Of a stretch of 64,000 nucleotides of DNA, positions 8,166 to 17,584 are shown in pieces (position 1 is the stretch's first letter; every line of letters starts with the position of its first letter). Under the pieces are notes generated by a model. The model ran no database searches. It was not told the origin of the DNA and worked only from the letters and a program-made list of their open reading frames with translations. Source of the DNA: Streptomyces rapamycinicus NRRL 5491 (GTDB taxonomy: Bacteria; Actinomycetota; Actinomycetes; Streptomycetales; Streptomycetaceae); contig NZ_CP085193.1 of assembly GCF_024298965.1 (NCBI RefSeq), positions 1,798,001-1,862,000 on the forward strand, in the 5' to 3' direction. The position numbers were made by a program, and so were the translations under genes.

Positions 8166-8950
8166 CCGCGGCATCGCAAATGGAATCGCAGGCCATCGTC
8201 TCCCTGCGCGGGATCCGTAAGTCGTTCCGCGGCACCGAGGTGCTGCACGGCATCTCCCTGGATATCCACCGAGGTGAGACGGTCTGCCTGATCGGCCCCT
8301 CGGGATCCGGGAAGAGCACACTCCTGCGCTGTGTCAACCACCTCGAAGTGCCCGACCAGGGCGTGGTGGTGGTCGACGGCAGCGTGATCGGCTATCAGCT
8401 GCGCGGGCGCACCCTGCATGACCTCGGCGCCCGGGAGCTGGCCGCCCAGCGCTCGGCGATGGGCATGGTGTTCCAGAGCTTCAATCTGTTCCCGCACCTC
8501 ACCGCCCGCGAGAACATCGTGGAGGCCCCGCGCCGGGTGCTCGGGCTCTCCAAGGCCGCGGCCGACGCACGGGCCGTGGAGCTGATGACCCGGGTGGGGC
8601 TCGCCCACAAGCTGGACAGCTATCCGGACAAGCTCTCCGGCGGCCAGCAGCAGCGGGTGGCCATCGCCCGCGCCCTGGCGATGCGCCCCAAGGTGATGCT
8701 CTTCGACGAGCCCACCTCCGCCCTGGACCCCGAGATGGTGCAGGAGGTCCTCAGCGTCATCAAGGATCTGGCCCGCGACGGCATGACGCTGGTCGTCGTC
8801 ACCCATGAGATGCGCTTCGCCGCCGATGTGGCCGACCGGATCGTCTTCATGGACGACGGCCGGATCGTCGAGGAGGGCACCCCGGACGCGCTGCTGCGCG
8901 CTCCCTCACACGACCGCACCCGCATGTTCCTGTCGAAGGTCAGCCCATGA
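8162..8950 (+). CDS. Amino acid-type ABC transporter ATP-binding protein
   Basis: 262 residues. Walker A is GPSGSGKST, the signature is LSGGQQQR, Walker B is VMLFDEPTS and the switch His lies in [10 protein letters not shown]. This matches the GlnQ/HisP class, although the segment [18 protein letters not shown] before the Q-loop is slightly longer than usual. It overlaps the permease and the dipeptidase genes by four bases each, so the three are probably co-translated. Confidence 0.92.
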   Translation: MTAASQMESQAIVSLRGIRKSFRGTEVLHGISLDIHRGETVCLIGPSGSGKSTLLRCVNHLEVPDQGVVVVDGSVIGYQLRGRTLHDLGARELAAQRSAMGMVFQSFNLFPHLTARENIVEAPRRVLGLSKAAADARAVELMTRVGLAHKLDSYPDKLSGGQQQRVAIARALAMRPKVMLFDEPTSALDPEMVQEVLSVIKDLARDGMTLVVVTHEMRFAADVADRIVFMDDGRIVEEGTPDALLRAPSHDRTRMFLSKVSP

Positions 8951-10200
8951 GCACCGAACTGCCCCTGCCCGCCAAGACCGCCCGGCGCCTGAAGCTGTGG
9001 GACTCCTACCGCTCGTACCAGTACCTGGCGGCCGGGGCGGACTACCGCGCCTTCGAGCTGGCGCCCGCGCGCGGACGGGTCCCCGGGGCCGCGCTGGAGT
9101 GGAGCGAGGACGTCGAGGTCCGCGCGCGGGACTTCGAGGAGCGCCATCTGGTGGTCTCCGCCCATGACCACCTCTCGCTGCGCCCAGCCGATCCGGGCGA
9201 CTTCGCCGCATACCGCCGCCAGGGCCGGGAGTCGATCCCCTACGAGGGCATCGCCCACTCGGGGGTGGACCTGTTCTTCGACGGCGGCCCGGCCGCGGTG
9301 AGCATGATCCGCTCCCATGCCCCCTGGGACTGGGACGACGCGGTCAGCGATCTGGCCATGCGCCAGGCGGACCTCGCCCATCAGCGGCTGGTGGCGCCCG
9401 TCCGCACCCTCGAGGACGCCGACCGGGCCCGGGCCGGCGACCAGGTGGGGGTGGTGCTGACCCTGGAGTCCGCCTCCCCCATCGGCAATGACATCGACCG
9501 GCTCGATCTGCTCTACGGTCTGGGCGTACGGCTGCTCGGCCTGGTCTACAGCGAGAGCAACCAGCTGGGTTCGGGGCTCGCCGACGCCGGGGACACCGGT
9601 CTGACCCTGCTCGGCCGCCGGGCGCTGCGCCGGATGACCGACCTCGGGATCATCGTCGATGTCTCGCACAGCGGGGACGCGACGGCCCTGGACGCCGTGC
9701 GCCGCTCCACCGCCCCCGTGGTGATCACCCATGCCGGATCCCGGGCGCTGTGGCCGACCCCGAGGATGAAGCCCGACGACGTGATCCGGGCCTGCGCCGG
9801 ATCCGGCGGGTTCATCGGCGTCGAGGCGGCGCCGCATACGACCATCACCGCCCGGCACCCCCGGCACGATCTGGACTCGGTGATGGAGCACATCGAGCGG
9901 TGCATCGATCTGGTCGGCATCGACCACGTGGCCTTCGGGCCGGACACCAACTTCGGCGATCACACGGCCTGGCACCGGACGTTCGCCCCGCTCTTCGGCA
10001 AGGACGACGCGCACGACGGCAAGGCCCCCGAACTGCCGCCGCACGAGGAGGTCGAGTACGTACGGGGCTGTGAGAACCCCGCGGAGGCCGTCGGCAACAT
10101 GATCCGGTGGCTGTTCGACCGCGGCTACTCCGAAGCGGACGTGGCCAAGCTGGCCGGGGGTAACGTACGGCGCGTCGCCGAGACCGTCTGGGGCCGCTGA
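8947..10200 (+). CDS. M19 (renal-type) membrane dipeptidase-like protein
   Basis: 417 residues. Peptidase family M19 are binuclear-zinc enzymes that hydrolyse dipeptides, including some with D-residues. The metal-site regions are recognisable: [22 protein letters not shown] (bridging acid), VDVSHSGD and VVITHAGSR (the two His regions), and VAFGPDTNF (general-base Asp region). The N-terminal HDH replaces the more usual HND/HTD. There is no signal peptide, so it should be cytoplasmic and act on what the adjacent ABC transporter brings in. The gene overlaps the ATPase gene by 4 bp. Confidence 0.82.
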   Translation: MSTELPLPAKTARRLKLWDSYRSYQYLAAGADYRAFELAPARGRVPGAALEWSEDVEVRARDFEERHLVVSAHDHLSLRPADPGDFAAYRRQGRESIPYEGIAHSGVDLFFDGGPAAVSMIRSHAPWDWDDAVSDLAMRQADLAHQRLVAPVRTLEDADRARAGDQVGVVLTLESASPIGNDIDRLDLLYGLGVRLLGLVYSESNQLGSGLADAGDTGLTLLGRRALRRMTDLGIIVDVSHSGDATALDAVRRSTAPVVITHAGSRALWPTPRMKPDDVIRACAGSGGFIGVEAAPHTTITARHPRHDLDSVMEHIERCIDLVGIDHVAFGPDTNFGDHTAWHRTFAPLFGKDDAHDGKAPELPPHEEVEYVRGCENPAEAVGNMIRWLFDRGYSEADVAKLAGGNVRRVAETVWGR

Positions 10201-10253
10201 CCGGTCCCGTACTTCCGCATCCGCCACCCCCCACCTCCCGGAATGGAGCACCC

Positions 10254-11198
10254 ATGCGCAACCGTCCCCATGTCGCCGCATGCGCCCTGCTGGCCTGTCT
10301 GACCCTCGGCCTGTCGGCCTGTTCGGTGGACGACACCCCCGAGGACGGCAAGGACAGCAAGAGCCGTCCGGCGGTCACGCTCGCCCCTGAGCCCAAGGAC
10401 AGCGCGCTGGCCGCCGAGGTGCCCCGGGCCTACACCAAGAAGACGCTGGTCATGGGCGTCAGCGAGTACGCGCCGTATGTCACCTTCGAGTCCGACGGGA
10501 AGATCACCGGGCTGGTCCCCGAACTGGCCGCGCAGCTCTCCTCGTTGCTCGACATAAAGATCAAGGTGGAGCGGACCAACTTCGACGCGGTCATCCCGGG
10601 GCTGAAGTCCGGCCGGATCGACCTCAGCGCGCCCTCCGGTGACTTCACCGAGCGCCAGAAGGAGGTGGACTTCGCCGACTTCGCGCAGAGCAGTGTGACG
10701 ATGATGGTGCTCTCGGACGGCTCCTTCCGCCCCAAGAACGGCCTCGAGGTCTGCGGCCACAAGGTCGGCGTCGAGAAGGGCGCCGGAACGCAGAACGTGC
10801 TCGCGGCGCAGAACAAGCGCTGTGCCGCGAAGGGCAAGCCGTCGGTGGACGTGAAGCTCTACACCGATCTGCCCGCCGCCTCGCTGGCGCTGCAGAGCAA
10901 GCGGGTGGAGGCGGTGGCCGCGCCCAGCGCCTCCAACACCTCGGTGAGCCAGAACTCGCACGACCGCTTCGAGACGCTCGAGCTGAAGGACATGCTGGAC
11001 CTGCCCGCGGCGACGGCCATCTACGGCATCCAGGCCAAGAAGGACTCCGGGCTCGCGCCCGTGATCGTCAAGGGGCTGCGGAAGCTGTACGAATCGGGCA
11101 CCTACGCCAAGCTCTTCGGCCAGTGGGGGCTGCCGCTGTCCACCGTCACCCGGGACCAGATCGCCCTCAACGGCTCCAAGCAATCCCAGACCCAGTGA
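10254..11198 (+). CDS. ABC transporter substrate-binding lipoprotein (SBP_bac_3 type)
   Basis: 314 residues with a lipoprotein signal: positive N-terminus, hydrophobic core and lipobox LGLSACS. The mature part is a periplasmic-binding fold of the amino-acid class (TLVMGVSEYAPYVTFESDGKITGLVPELA, then RIDLSAPSGDFTERQKEVDFADF). GGAG lies upstream of the ATG. The position inside the permease-ATPase-dipeptidase operon makes it the cognate receptor. The likely ligand is an amino-acid derivative or small peptide. Confidence 0.9.
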   Translation: MRNRPHVAACALLACLTLGLSACSVDDTPEDGKDSKSRPAVTLAPEPKDSALAAEVPRAYTKKTLVMGVSEYAPYVTFESDGKITGLVPELAAQLSSLLDIKIKVERTNFDAVIPGLKSGRIDLSAPSGDFTERQKEVDFADFAQSSVTMMVLSDGSFRPKNGLEVCGHKVGVEKGAGTQNVLAAQNKRCAAKGKPSVDVKLYTDLPAASLALQSKRVEAVAAPSASNTSVSQNSHDRFETLELKDMLDLPAATAIYGIQAKKDSGLAPVIVKGLRKLYESGTYAKLFGQWGLPLSTVTRDQIALNGSKQSQTQ

Positions 11199-11206
11199 GA
11201 TCTTCC

Positions 11207-13108
11207 ATGGCACGAACCAGTCAGACCGAAACGACCGGCGACAGAGGGCGGGCGGCCCGCGAGGAGTCCGCCCGCCGGCTGGACGAGCGGGTGTGGCGAC
11301 GCACTCTGCGCGTCCCGATGCGGGACGGGATCGTCCTGGCCGCCGATCTCTTCACCGACCGGGAGCGGCCGGGGCCCCGCCCGGTAATCCTGGAGCGGAC
11401 CCCCTACGGCCGCCGGCAGATGCGCGACTCCGACCGCAGCCGCCACGACGAGCCGGTACCGACGCCCGAGGAGACCTCGGCGTTCTTCGTCCGCGCGGGG
11501 TACCACGTGGTGCGGCAGGACTGCCGGGGCCGCGGGGACTCCGAGGGCACCTTCGTGAAGTACCTCGGCGAGGGGCCGGACGGGGCGGACACCATCGACT
11601 GGATCGCCGCTCAGCCCTGGTGCGACGGCCGGGTGGCCATGATGGGCGTGTCCTACTCGGCCCACGCCCAGACGGCCGCCGCGGCCGAGTCCCCCGCCGG
11701 GCTGTCCGCGATGTTCATGGACTCCGGCGGCTTCGCCAGCGCCTACGAGGCCGGGATGCGGATGGGCGGCGCCTTCGAGCTCAAGCAGATCACCTGGGCC
11801 TTCCGGCACGGTGAGGAGAGCCCGGAGGCGGAGCGGGACCCGCTGGTGCGCAAGGCGTTCGCGGGGACGGATCTGCGCGACTGGTTCACCGTGCTGCCGT
11901 GGCGGACCGGCGTCTCACCGCTGCGCCAGGTGGACAGTTACGAGCGCTATCTGCTGGACCAGTGGCGCCATGACGCCTTCGGGGCGTACTGGCGCCAGCC
12001 GGCCATCTACGGGCGCGGCCACTACGACCGCTTCCCGGACGTGCCGACGCTGCACATGTCGAGCTGGTACGACCCGTATGTCCGCTCCACCATCGAGAAC
12101 TTCACCGCCATGGGCCGGCTCAAGCGGTCCCCGGCGTATCTGGTGATGGGGCCGTGGAAACACGGGCTGCGCTGTGTCACCTTCGCCGGTGATGTGGACT
12201 TCGGGCCCGCCGCCACCCTCAGTGGCAATGTGGACACCTCGTATCTGTCGTTCCGGCAGCGGTGGTTCGACGCGGTGCTGGGGGGCGGCGACCCGGACTC
12301 GATCCCGCGGGTCCAGTACTTCCTGATGGGCGGCGGGGACGGCCGGCGGGACGGGGCCGGGCGGATGCGGCACGGCGGCCGCTGGCACACCGACACCCAG
12401 TGGCCCCCGGCCGGGACCCGGGAGACCGCGTACTACTGCCACCCATCGGGCGAGCTGAGCCGGGAGCGGCCGACGGCGGCACGGGCCTGGGTGGAGTACG
12501 ACTTCGACCCGAACGACCCGGTGCCCACGCTCGGCGGCCAGGTCACCTCGGGTGAGCCGGTGATGGTCGGCGGCGCCTTCGACCAGGTGCCGGACGAGCG
12601 GTTCTACGGTGCCCGCCCGCCGTATCTGCCGCTGAACTCCCGGCCCGATGTGATCTCGCTGGCCACCCCGCCGCTGGAGGAGCCGCTGGTGGTGGCCGGG
12701 CCGGTCACCGCGCGCCTGTTCATCTCCTCGTCCGCGCCGGACACCGACTTCACGGTGAAGCTGGTCGATGTGCATCCGCCGAACGAGGACTATCCGCACG
12801 GCTTCGCGATGAACCTCACCGAGGGCATCTTCCGCTGCCGCTTCCACAAGTCCTTCGAGCGCCCGGAGCCGCTGGAGCCGGGTGAGGTCTACGAGATCGA
12901 GATCCCGGCGCCGGACACGGCCAACCGCTTCGAGGCCGGTCACCGGCTGCGGGTGGACATCTCCTCGAGCGACTTCCCCCGGTTCGACGTCAATTCCAAC
13001 ACGGGGGTGCCGGAGGCGGTGAGCCGCCGCAAGGTGGTGGCGACCAACCGCGTCCACATGGACGCGGACCACCCCTCGGCGGTGCTGCTGTGGACCCAGC
13101 CGGGCTGA
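11207..13108 (+). CDS. CocE/NonD family (X-Pro dipeptidyl-peptidase S15-type) hydrolase
   Basis: 633 residues from the ATG at 11207, 8 bp after the binding-protein stop. Residues about 25-330 form an alpha/beta-hydrolase (VPMRDGIVLAADLF; DCRGRGDSEGTF) and residues about 440-630 the C-terminal jelly-roll domain (FISSSAPDTDFTVKLVDVHP). The nucleophile elbow reads MMGVSYSA, with Ala where family members normally have Gly (GxSYxG). There is no signal peptide, so a cytoplasmic esterase or amidase working with the transporter and dipeptidase is likely. Confidence 0.85.
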   Translation: MARTSQTETTGDRGRAAREESARRLDERVWRRTLRVPMRDGIVLAADLFTDRERPGPRPVILERTPYGRRQMRDSDRSRHDEPVPTPEETSAFFVRAGYHVVRQDCRGRGDSEGTFVKYLGEGPDGADTIDWIAAQPWCDGRVAMMGVSYSAHAQTAAAAESPAGLSAMFMDSGGFASAYEAGMRMGGAFELKQITWAFRHGEESPEAERDPLVRKAFAGTDLRDWFTVLPWRTGVSPLRQVDSYERYLLDQWRHDAFGAYWRQPAIYGRGHYDRFPDVPTLHMSSWYDPYVRSTIENFTAMGRLKRSPAYLVMGPWKHGLRCVTFAGDVDFGPAATLSGNVDTSYLSFRQRWFDAVLGGGDPDSIPRVQYFLMGGGDGRRDGAGRMRHGGRWHTDTQWPPAGTRETAYYCHPSGELSRERPTAARAWVEYDFDPNDPVPTLGGQVTSGEPVMVGGAFDQVPDERFYGARPPYLPLNSRPDVISLATPPLEEPLVVAGPVTARLFISSSAPDTDFTVKLVDVHPPNEDYPHGFAMNLTEGIFRCRFHKSFERPEPLEPGEVYEIEIPAPDTANRFEAGHRLRVDISSSDFPRFDVNSNTGVPEAVSRRKVVATNRVHMDADHPSAVLLWTQPG

Positions 13109-13129
13109 TCGGCGGTCGGCGTACGGCCG

Positions 13130-14221
13130 TCACCGCATGATGGTCGTCAGCACGTCCTGCCCCAGCCGGAGCAGGGTGCTGGTGGCCAGCCGGTGGTAGA
13201 CGTACTTGCCCTCGCGCTCGGACTCGATGAGCCCGGCGTCCCTGAGCTGGCGCAGGGTGCGGGAGACCTGGGTATCGGCGAGCCCCAGCCGCTGGGCCAG
13301 CTCCGAGGTGGTGATGGGCTCGCCCAGCAGATGGCGGCACAGCTCCATCCGGCCCAGGGACGCCAGCGCGGACATCCGGGCCCGCAGCTCGGCCTGGGTC
13401 AGCTGATCGGTTGTGCCGCCCTCCTGGGCGGCGAACTGGAGCACCACGGGGTGGCACTCCTCGTCCTTGACGGTCAGATGCGGCCAGACATGGACGGAGG
13501 GGAGCAGGAAGAGCGGGCGCGGGCCGATCTCGATCTCGGCGACGGCCAGCTTGTCGTAGCGCACCCGCGAGCCGCCCCGGGAGACCACCGCGGTCGGGCT
13601 GAGCCCGGCCAGCACCTCGGCCAGACCGCGCCGCCGGATGTCGGCACGGACCCGGGCGGCGGCCGACTCCAGCCGGTCGCGGACCGTGCGCCACTCGGAG
13701 GCGAAGAACGCCTCGGCGCAGGAGTCCAGGAAGCTCAGGAGCCGGTCGCGCAGCCCCTCGGGCGAGCCCACCAGGTCGTGGGCCAGCTCGCCCCGCCGGA
13801 AGGAGCGCCGCTCGCACTGCTCCACATAGCGCTCGGCGGCCTCCGGGTCGGTGAGCAGCCTTCTGGCCGGGGGCACGGCCTCACGGAAGCCGAGCACCCC
13901 TTGGGAGCACAGGCCCACGAACTCCTCGAGCGGCAGCTTCTCCAGATGGCGCAGCTCGTCCTCGAAGGGCTGGTCCAGCGGGAGCTCCAGCGGGAACAGC
14001 AGCCGGCAGCGGAGCCGGGCCCACAGCGGGGACAGGGCGCTCATCTCATGGGCGAGGGAGGGGGCGAGCGCCGTCCCGAGCCGCCGCGTCCAGCGCTGGG
14101 CCTCGGGGTGGTGGTCGGGCTCGGCCATGATGTGCAGCGTTGACATGAGCTCGGCCAGCGGTGACCGGCCGACGTGCACGTCGGCCGGTTGGGCGCGCTG
14201 GAGGTTGAGCGTGATCCCCAC
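13130..14221 (-). CDS. DUF5937 protein with C-terminal ArsR-type winged helix
   Basis: 363 residues. Residues about 5-270 match the actinobacterial DUF5937 domain (LAELMSTLHIMAEPDHHP near the start). Residues about 275-363 are a winged helix: LGEPITTSELAQRLGLADTQVSRTLRQLRDAGL followed by the wing EREGKYVYHRL. No metal-binding Cys cluster is visible. It lies on the strand of the gas vesicle cluster, 122 bp past gvpK, and converges with the CocE gene, whose stop is 21 bp away. It is probably a repressor of an unknown target. Confidence 0.82.
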   Translation of the reverse strand: MGITLNLQRAQPADVHVGRSPLAELMSTLHIMAEPDHHPEAQRWTRRLGTALAPSLAHEMSALSPLWARLRCRLLFPLELPLDQPFEDELRHLEKLPLEEFVGLCSQGVLGFREAVPPARRLLTDPEAAERYVEQCERRSFRRGELAHDLVGSPEGLRDRLLSFLDSCAEAFFASEWRTVRDRLESAAARVRADIRRRGLAEVLAGLSPTAVVSRGGSRVRYDKLAVAEIEIGPRPLFLLPSVHVWPHLTVKDEECHPVVLQFAAQEGGTTDQLTQAELRARMSALASLGRMELCRHLLGEPITTSELAQRLGLADTQVSRTLRQLRDAGLIESEREGKYVYHRLATSTLLRLGQDVLTTIMR

Positions 14222-14343
14222 ACCCGCACATTACTCGGCGGCTGCCGGACCCGGCCCGGGTGTCTCGCGAATCGGCATCGGACTGCCTGGTCAGCGGCGG
14301 GTCAGGGGCTGTGTTCGGGACTGGCCGGGGGTTTCTGGGCCGG

Positions 14344-14649
14344 TCAGCGGTCGCGGGGCAGCAGGGGGCCCAGCGGGCCCAGGTCCAGGTTGAGGTCGTC
14401 CTCGGTCAGCCCGAAGTGCTCCCGCAGCTCGGCCATGTTCCGCTCCAGGGCCATCAGCGTCAGCCCGAGCTCCTCGATCTGCTCATCGCTGATGCCGCCC
14501 TGCTCGACGCGGCGCAGCGCCTGCCGCTCCATGAGCTGCCGCAGCAGTTCGACGATGGTGAGCACCAGACCGGCCAGGCTCCTGCGGACCGACTCCTCGT
14601 CCACCTCGATCCGCCGCCCGGGCCGCCGGGGAGCGCGGTCATCGGTCAT
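14344..14649 (-). CDS. gvpK: Gas vesicle protein GvpK
   Basis: 101 residues. The GvpK core is clear: IEVDEESVRRSLAGLVLTIVELLRQLMERQALRRV and LGLTLMALERNMAELREHFGLTEDDLNLDLGPLG. It is an accessory protein for gas vesicle assembly. The start ATG overlaps the gvpS stop (ATGA). It is the last gene of the gas vesicle cluster. Confidence 0.93.
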   Translation of the reverse strand: MTDDRAPRRPGRRIEVDEESVRRSLAGLVLTIVELLRQLMERQALRRVEQGGISDEQIEELGLTLMALERNMAELREHFGLTEDDLNLDLGPLGPLLPRDR

Positions 14650-14873
14650 GGCGGCCCCCCTTCACGGCGTTCACGGCGGTCATGGCGGTCTCCCTCCCGC
14701 CCCTCCTCGTTCTCCACCCGTACGGAGGCGATCAGGGCGCGCAGCGAGATCCGCACCAGGTCGATGTCGGCGATGCTCAGGGTGATCTCCCCCGCGATCA
14801 CCACGCCTCCGGCGAGCACCCGGTCGAGCAGGTCGACCAGGGCCACCTCCCGCCGCTCGATCGCCCGGGTCAC
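14646..14873 (-). CDS. gvpS: GvpS, small GvpA-family protein
   Basis: 75 residues from the GTG at 14873, which overlaps the gvpL stop (GTGA). The GvpA-family core ALVDLLDRVLAGGVVIAGEI followed by TLSIADIDLVRISLRALIASV fills most of the protein, with a short charged tail rich in E and R. By order (L-S-K) it corresponds to gvpS of other Streptomyces clusters. It may nucleate or cap the vesicle rather than form the shell. Confidence 0.85.
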   Translation of the reverse strand: MTRAIERREVALVDLLDRVLAGGVVIAGEITLSIADIDLVRISLRALIASVRVENEEGREGDRHDRRERREGGPP

Positions 14874-15679
14874 GACGGCGTCTCCTCCGGCTGGGCCTCT
14901 TCCACCCGGTTCGGCGGGGCGGTGAAGGAGTACGGCGGCCAGGGGCCGCTGACCTCCAGGGTGATGGCGGGGTAGCGCTCCCCCAGGTCGGTCACCAGGG
15001 CGGTGAACTCCGCACCGAGGGCGTCGGGCACCAGATAGGAGTTGTTCAGCACCATCCACCCCTCGTACGCGGCCAGCGCGGTGTCCTGCGGTGGATGGGC
15101 GGCCGTGGCCACCGCCAGCGCGGCGAGCGAGGCGTGGACCTCCTCCGCCCGCTCGGTCGCGCGCAGATGCGCGGTCTCCTGGTCCTGCCGCTGGGCCCGC
15201 CGCCGCAGCAGATAGGCGGTTCCGGGGCTCTCCCCGGCGTCGGTGGGCTCGTCCGGGTCGGGCAGGAAGGACCTGGGGTCGACATACCCCTTGACGCCCC
15301 ACTCGGTGCGGCCCGCCACCCGCCGCAGCGTGGCCGTGAAGTCGTCCCGGCGCTCCTGGAGCATCGCGCGGACCCGGTCGTCGTCGTGGTAGAGCGTGGC
15401 GAAGCGCAGCGGGATGACCTGGCCGTGGCGGGCCGCGCCGTTGATCACCCGGTGGTGGGCGCGGGCGGTGCGCTCCAGCCACTCCAGGTCCTCCAGATGG
15501 TCGCGCAGCGCGTCCTCGCCGAAGTCCTCCAGCGGTACGGAGCCCACGACGGCGGCCAGCCCGGCGGCCTCCACCAGGCGCACCGGCTCGTCCGCCACTC
15601 CGGTGAGCTCCCGTGGCGGGGTGCCGTCCTCCGGGACGGCCGTCACCGCGTACAGCCAGGTGGCGAGGGAACCGTTCAC
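14870..15679 (-). CDS. gvpL: Gas vesicle protein GvpL (GvpL/GvpF family)
   Basis: 269 residues from the GTG at 15679. The family signatures are LYAVTAVPEDG at the N-terminus, WLERTARAHHRVINGAARHGQVIPLRFATLYHDDD in the middle and MVLNNSYLVP ... LEVSGPWPPYSF at the end. A longer upstream frame is open but would overlap gvpJ. GTGA coupling occurs with both neighbours. GvpF/L proteins assist vesicle nucleation and bind the shell protein. Confidence 0.9.
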   Translation of the reverse strand: MNGSLATWLYAVTAVPEDGTPPRELTGVADEPVRLVEAAGLAAVVGSVPLEDFGEDALRDHLEDLEWLERTARAHHRVINGAARHGQVIPLRFATLYHDDDRVRAMLQERRDDFTATLRRVAGRTEWGVKGYVDPRSFLPDPDEPTDAGESPGTAYLLRRRAQRQDQETAHLRATERAEEVHASLAALAVATAAHPPQDTALAAYEGWMVLNNSYLVPDALGAEFTALVTDLGERYPAITLEVSGPWPPYSFTAPPNRVEEAQPEETPS

Positions 15680-16071
15680 CGTTCGTCCTCCCGCTCCACG
15701 CCGTGGTCCTCGTGGTCGTCGTCCTCCCGGCGCGCGCCGCGGCCGTCCTCCAGCTCGCCGACGCGCCGCCGCAGCCGCTCGTTCTCCTCCAGGACGTCCC
15801 GGGCGCCGGAGGACAGCGAGGGGTCGTGCTCCCACCAGTCGATGCCCATCTCCTTGGCCCGGTCGACGGAGGCGACCAGCAGCCGGATCTTGATCGTCAG
15901 CAGTTCGATGTCCAGCAGATTGATCTGGATGTCGCCCGCGATGACGATGCCCTTGTCGAGCACCCGCTCCAGGATGTCGGCCAGGCTGGACGGCTCGGCG
16001 CCCCGGCGGTCGGGTTCGCGTGCGGCGCCGGTGCGCCGGACCGGTGGGTTCCAGTCGGAGCTCTGGTTCAT
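15676..16071 (-). CDS. gvpJ: Gas vesicle protein GvpJ (GvpA family)
   Basis: 131 residues. A GvpA-like core LADILERVLDKGIVIAGDI, then QINLLDIELLTIKIRLLVASVDRAKEMGIDWW, is followed by a charged coiled-coil-like tail (LEENERLRRRVGELED) and an acidic end. The WW and tail separate it from the shell protein GvpA. ATGA overlap with gvpO upstream and GTGA overlap with gvpL downstream. Confidence 0.88.
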   Translation of the reverse strand: MNQSSDWNPPVRRTGAAREPDRRGAEPSSLADILERVLDKGIVIAGDIQINLLDIELLTIKIRLLVASVDRAKEMGIDWWEHDPSLSSGARDVLEENERLRRRVGELEDGRGARREDDDHEDHGVEREDER

Positions 16072-16538
16072 GTCTCCGCCCTGCCCCGGTAGTAGCGCTC
16101 GGTGCGGCGGTAGGAGACGAGTTCGCCGCGGTCGTCCAGCTCGACCTGGTACTCGGCGAGGAGGTCGGTGGAGTCCGGGATCCGGTGGGTCTCGACGACC
16201 TCGATACCGATGGTCCAGCCGTCCTCCGTGCGCTCCAGCGAGGTGACGCCCTCCGGGGTCCGCCCGGTCAGCCCCTGCACATGGCGGGCCGCGCTGCGCG
16301 CGGCGTCGCGGGCCACGAGGGCGGGACGCCGGGCGCGGGGGCGCTCCCGCTCGGGCTCGCGCCGCTCCCGTTCCGGCTCGCCCTCGCGCCGGTCCCGCTC
16401 GGGCTCATGCTCGCGCCGGGCGCGCTCCTCGCGGGACCGTTCCTCGCGCGGCCGTTCCTCACGGGACCGTTCCTCACGGGACCGGGGGCGCGGCCTCTCC
16501 TCGCGGTGGCGTTCCTCGCGGGGACGTTCGCGGGGCAC
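16068..16538 (-). CDS. gvpO: Gas vesicle protein GvpO with Arg/Glu-rich repeat N-terminus
   Basis: 156 residues from a GTG at 16538 with GAGG 8 nt upstream. The last 85 or so residues are GvpO-like (AARSAARHVQGLTGRTPEGV; LLAEYQVELDDRGELVSYRRTERYYRG). The first 70 residues are almost only R, E, P and S, built from a repeated pentapeptide of the type (S/P/H)REER encoded by 15-bp DNA repeats. That segment should be disordered or form a highly charged helix; its role is unknown. Confidence 0.88.
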   Translation of the reverse strand: MPRERPREERHREERPRPRSREERSREERPREERSREERARREHEPERDRREGEPERERREPERERPRARRPALVARDAARSAARHVQGLTGRTPEGVTSLERTEDGWTIGIEVVETHRIPDSTDLLAEYQVELDDRGELVSYRRTERYYRGRAET

Positions 16539-16541
16539 GGC

Positions 16542-16793
16542 TCATACCTCCAGGCCCCCGCCGGGCGGCCCCTGGGACATCAGTCTGCGGACCAACTCGT
16601 CCTCCTCCCGGGCCGCCTCCTCCTCGGTGAGCTCCCCGTTCTCCCGGGCCTCCGCGACCTCCTCCAGCCGCTGCTTGATCACCTCGGGGTCGTACAGCTG
16701 CCGATGGGCCTCGTCATGGATCCGCTCGGCGATCCAGACGACTCCCCGCACCGGGGCCAGCGGCATCGTGGCCAGGCCGGTGAACAGTCCCAT
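16542..16793 (-). CDS. gvpG: Gas vesicle protein GvpG
   Basis: 83 residues. GvpG signature MGLFTGLATMPLAPVRGVVWIAERIHDEAHRQLYDP followed by a short helical segment with acidic residues (VIKQRLEEVAEARENGELTEEEAAREEDELVRRL). It starts 2 bp after the gvpF stop. Accessory assembly protein. Confidence 0.93.
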   Translation of the reverse strand: MGLFTGLATMPLAPVRGVVWIAERIHDEAHRQLYDPEVIKQRLEEVAEARENGELTEEEAAREEDELVRRLMSQGPPGGGLEV

Positions 16794-16795
16794 GG

Positions 16796-17584
16796 CTACT
16801 CGTCGCCTTCCTTCCCTTCGAGCGTCGCGTCGGCCACGAAGTCGTACGGCGCCAGCGGGCCGAGCAGTCGCATCCGGACCCGGCCGTGCCAGTGCGCGGC
16901 GAGCTCCTCCGCCGCCTCCTCGAACGCCTGCCGTTTCGCGTCCTCCACCAGGAACGAGGCGTTGACCAGCCCTTCGGAGGACGCCGGCTCCTCCGACACC
17001 GAGCCCAGCGCGTACGGCGCGAGCCGCCGGTCGAGCTCCAGCGCGTCCACGCTCCGCTTCGCGGCGATGCTGTCCATGACGAGCTGGCCGAGCTCGACCC
17101 GCTGCTCGTAGCCGGCCTCCTCGGGCAGCCCCCGCAGCTCGTCGCGGAGCCGTCTGGCCTCCGGCTGTTCGGTCACCACCTCGCGCAGCACGGCGTCCTG
17201 GTCATAGCGGGCCCGCACGGTGAGCTGCGTACGGCCGCGGAGCCGGTCGAGGCCGCGGGCGAAGTCGTCGTGCCCCTCGGCCAGCAGCTCGTCCGCCACC
17301 GCCGCGGTGTCGCGCACCACGGTGCCGAAGCGGAACGGCAGCACCGGTGAGCCCTGCGCGGCCAGGTGGTCCAGCACCCTGGCGTGGGTGCGCAGGTCCT
17401 CGGGGGTGCCCAGCGGCTTGTCGACGGGCACCTCGCTGACCACGGCGGCCTGGCCGCCGTGGCGGACCAGGGTCACCGGGGCCTCCGGGTCCCCGACGGC
17501 GGGCAGGTCCTTGACCGACTCATCGGGCCGGTCGTCCGTGACGACCCCGTAGACGTAGCAGGCACGTTCGTCCTCGGCCATCAC
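16796..17584 (-). CDS. gvpF: Gas vesicle protein GvpF
   Basis: 262 residues from the GTG at 17584 (overlaps the gvpA stop) or 261 from the adjacent ATG at 17581. GvpL/GvpF family: [12 protein letters not shown] at the N-terminus, [23 protein letters not shown] in the first domain and [12 protein letters not shown] ... [15 protein letters not shown] in the second. It is a paralogue of gvpL at 14870-15679. GvpF is the family member expected to contact GvpA directly. Confidence 0.92.
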   Translation of the reverse strand: MMAEDERACYVYGVVTDDRPDESVKDLPAVGDPEAPVTLVRHGGQAAVVSEVPVDKPLGTPEDLRTHARVLDHLAAQGSPVLPFRFGTVVRDTAAVADELLAEGHDDFARGLDRLRGRTQLTVRARYDQDAVLREVVTEQPEARRLRDELRGLPEEAGYEQRVELGQLVMDSIAAKRSVDALELDRRLAPYALGSVSEEPASSEGLVNASFLVEDAKRQAFEEAAEELAAHWHGRVRMRLLGPLAPYDFVADATLEGKEGDE

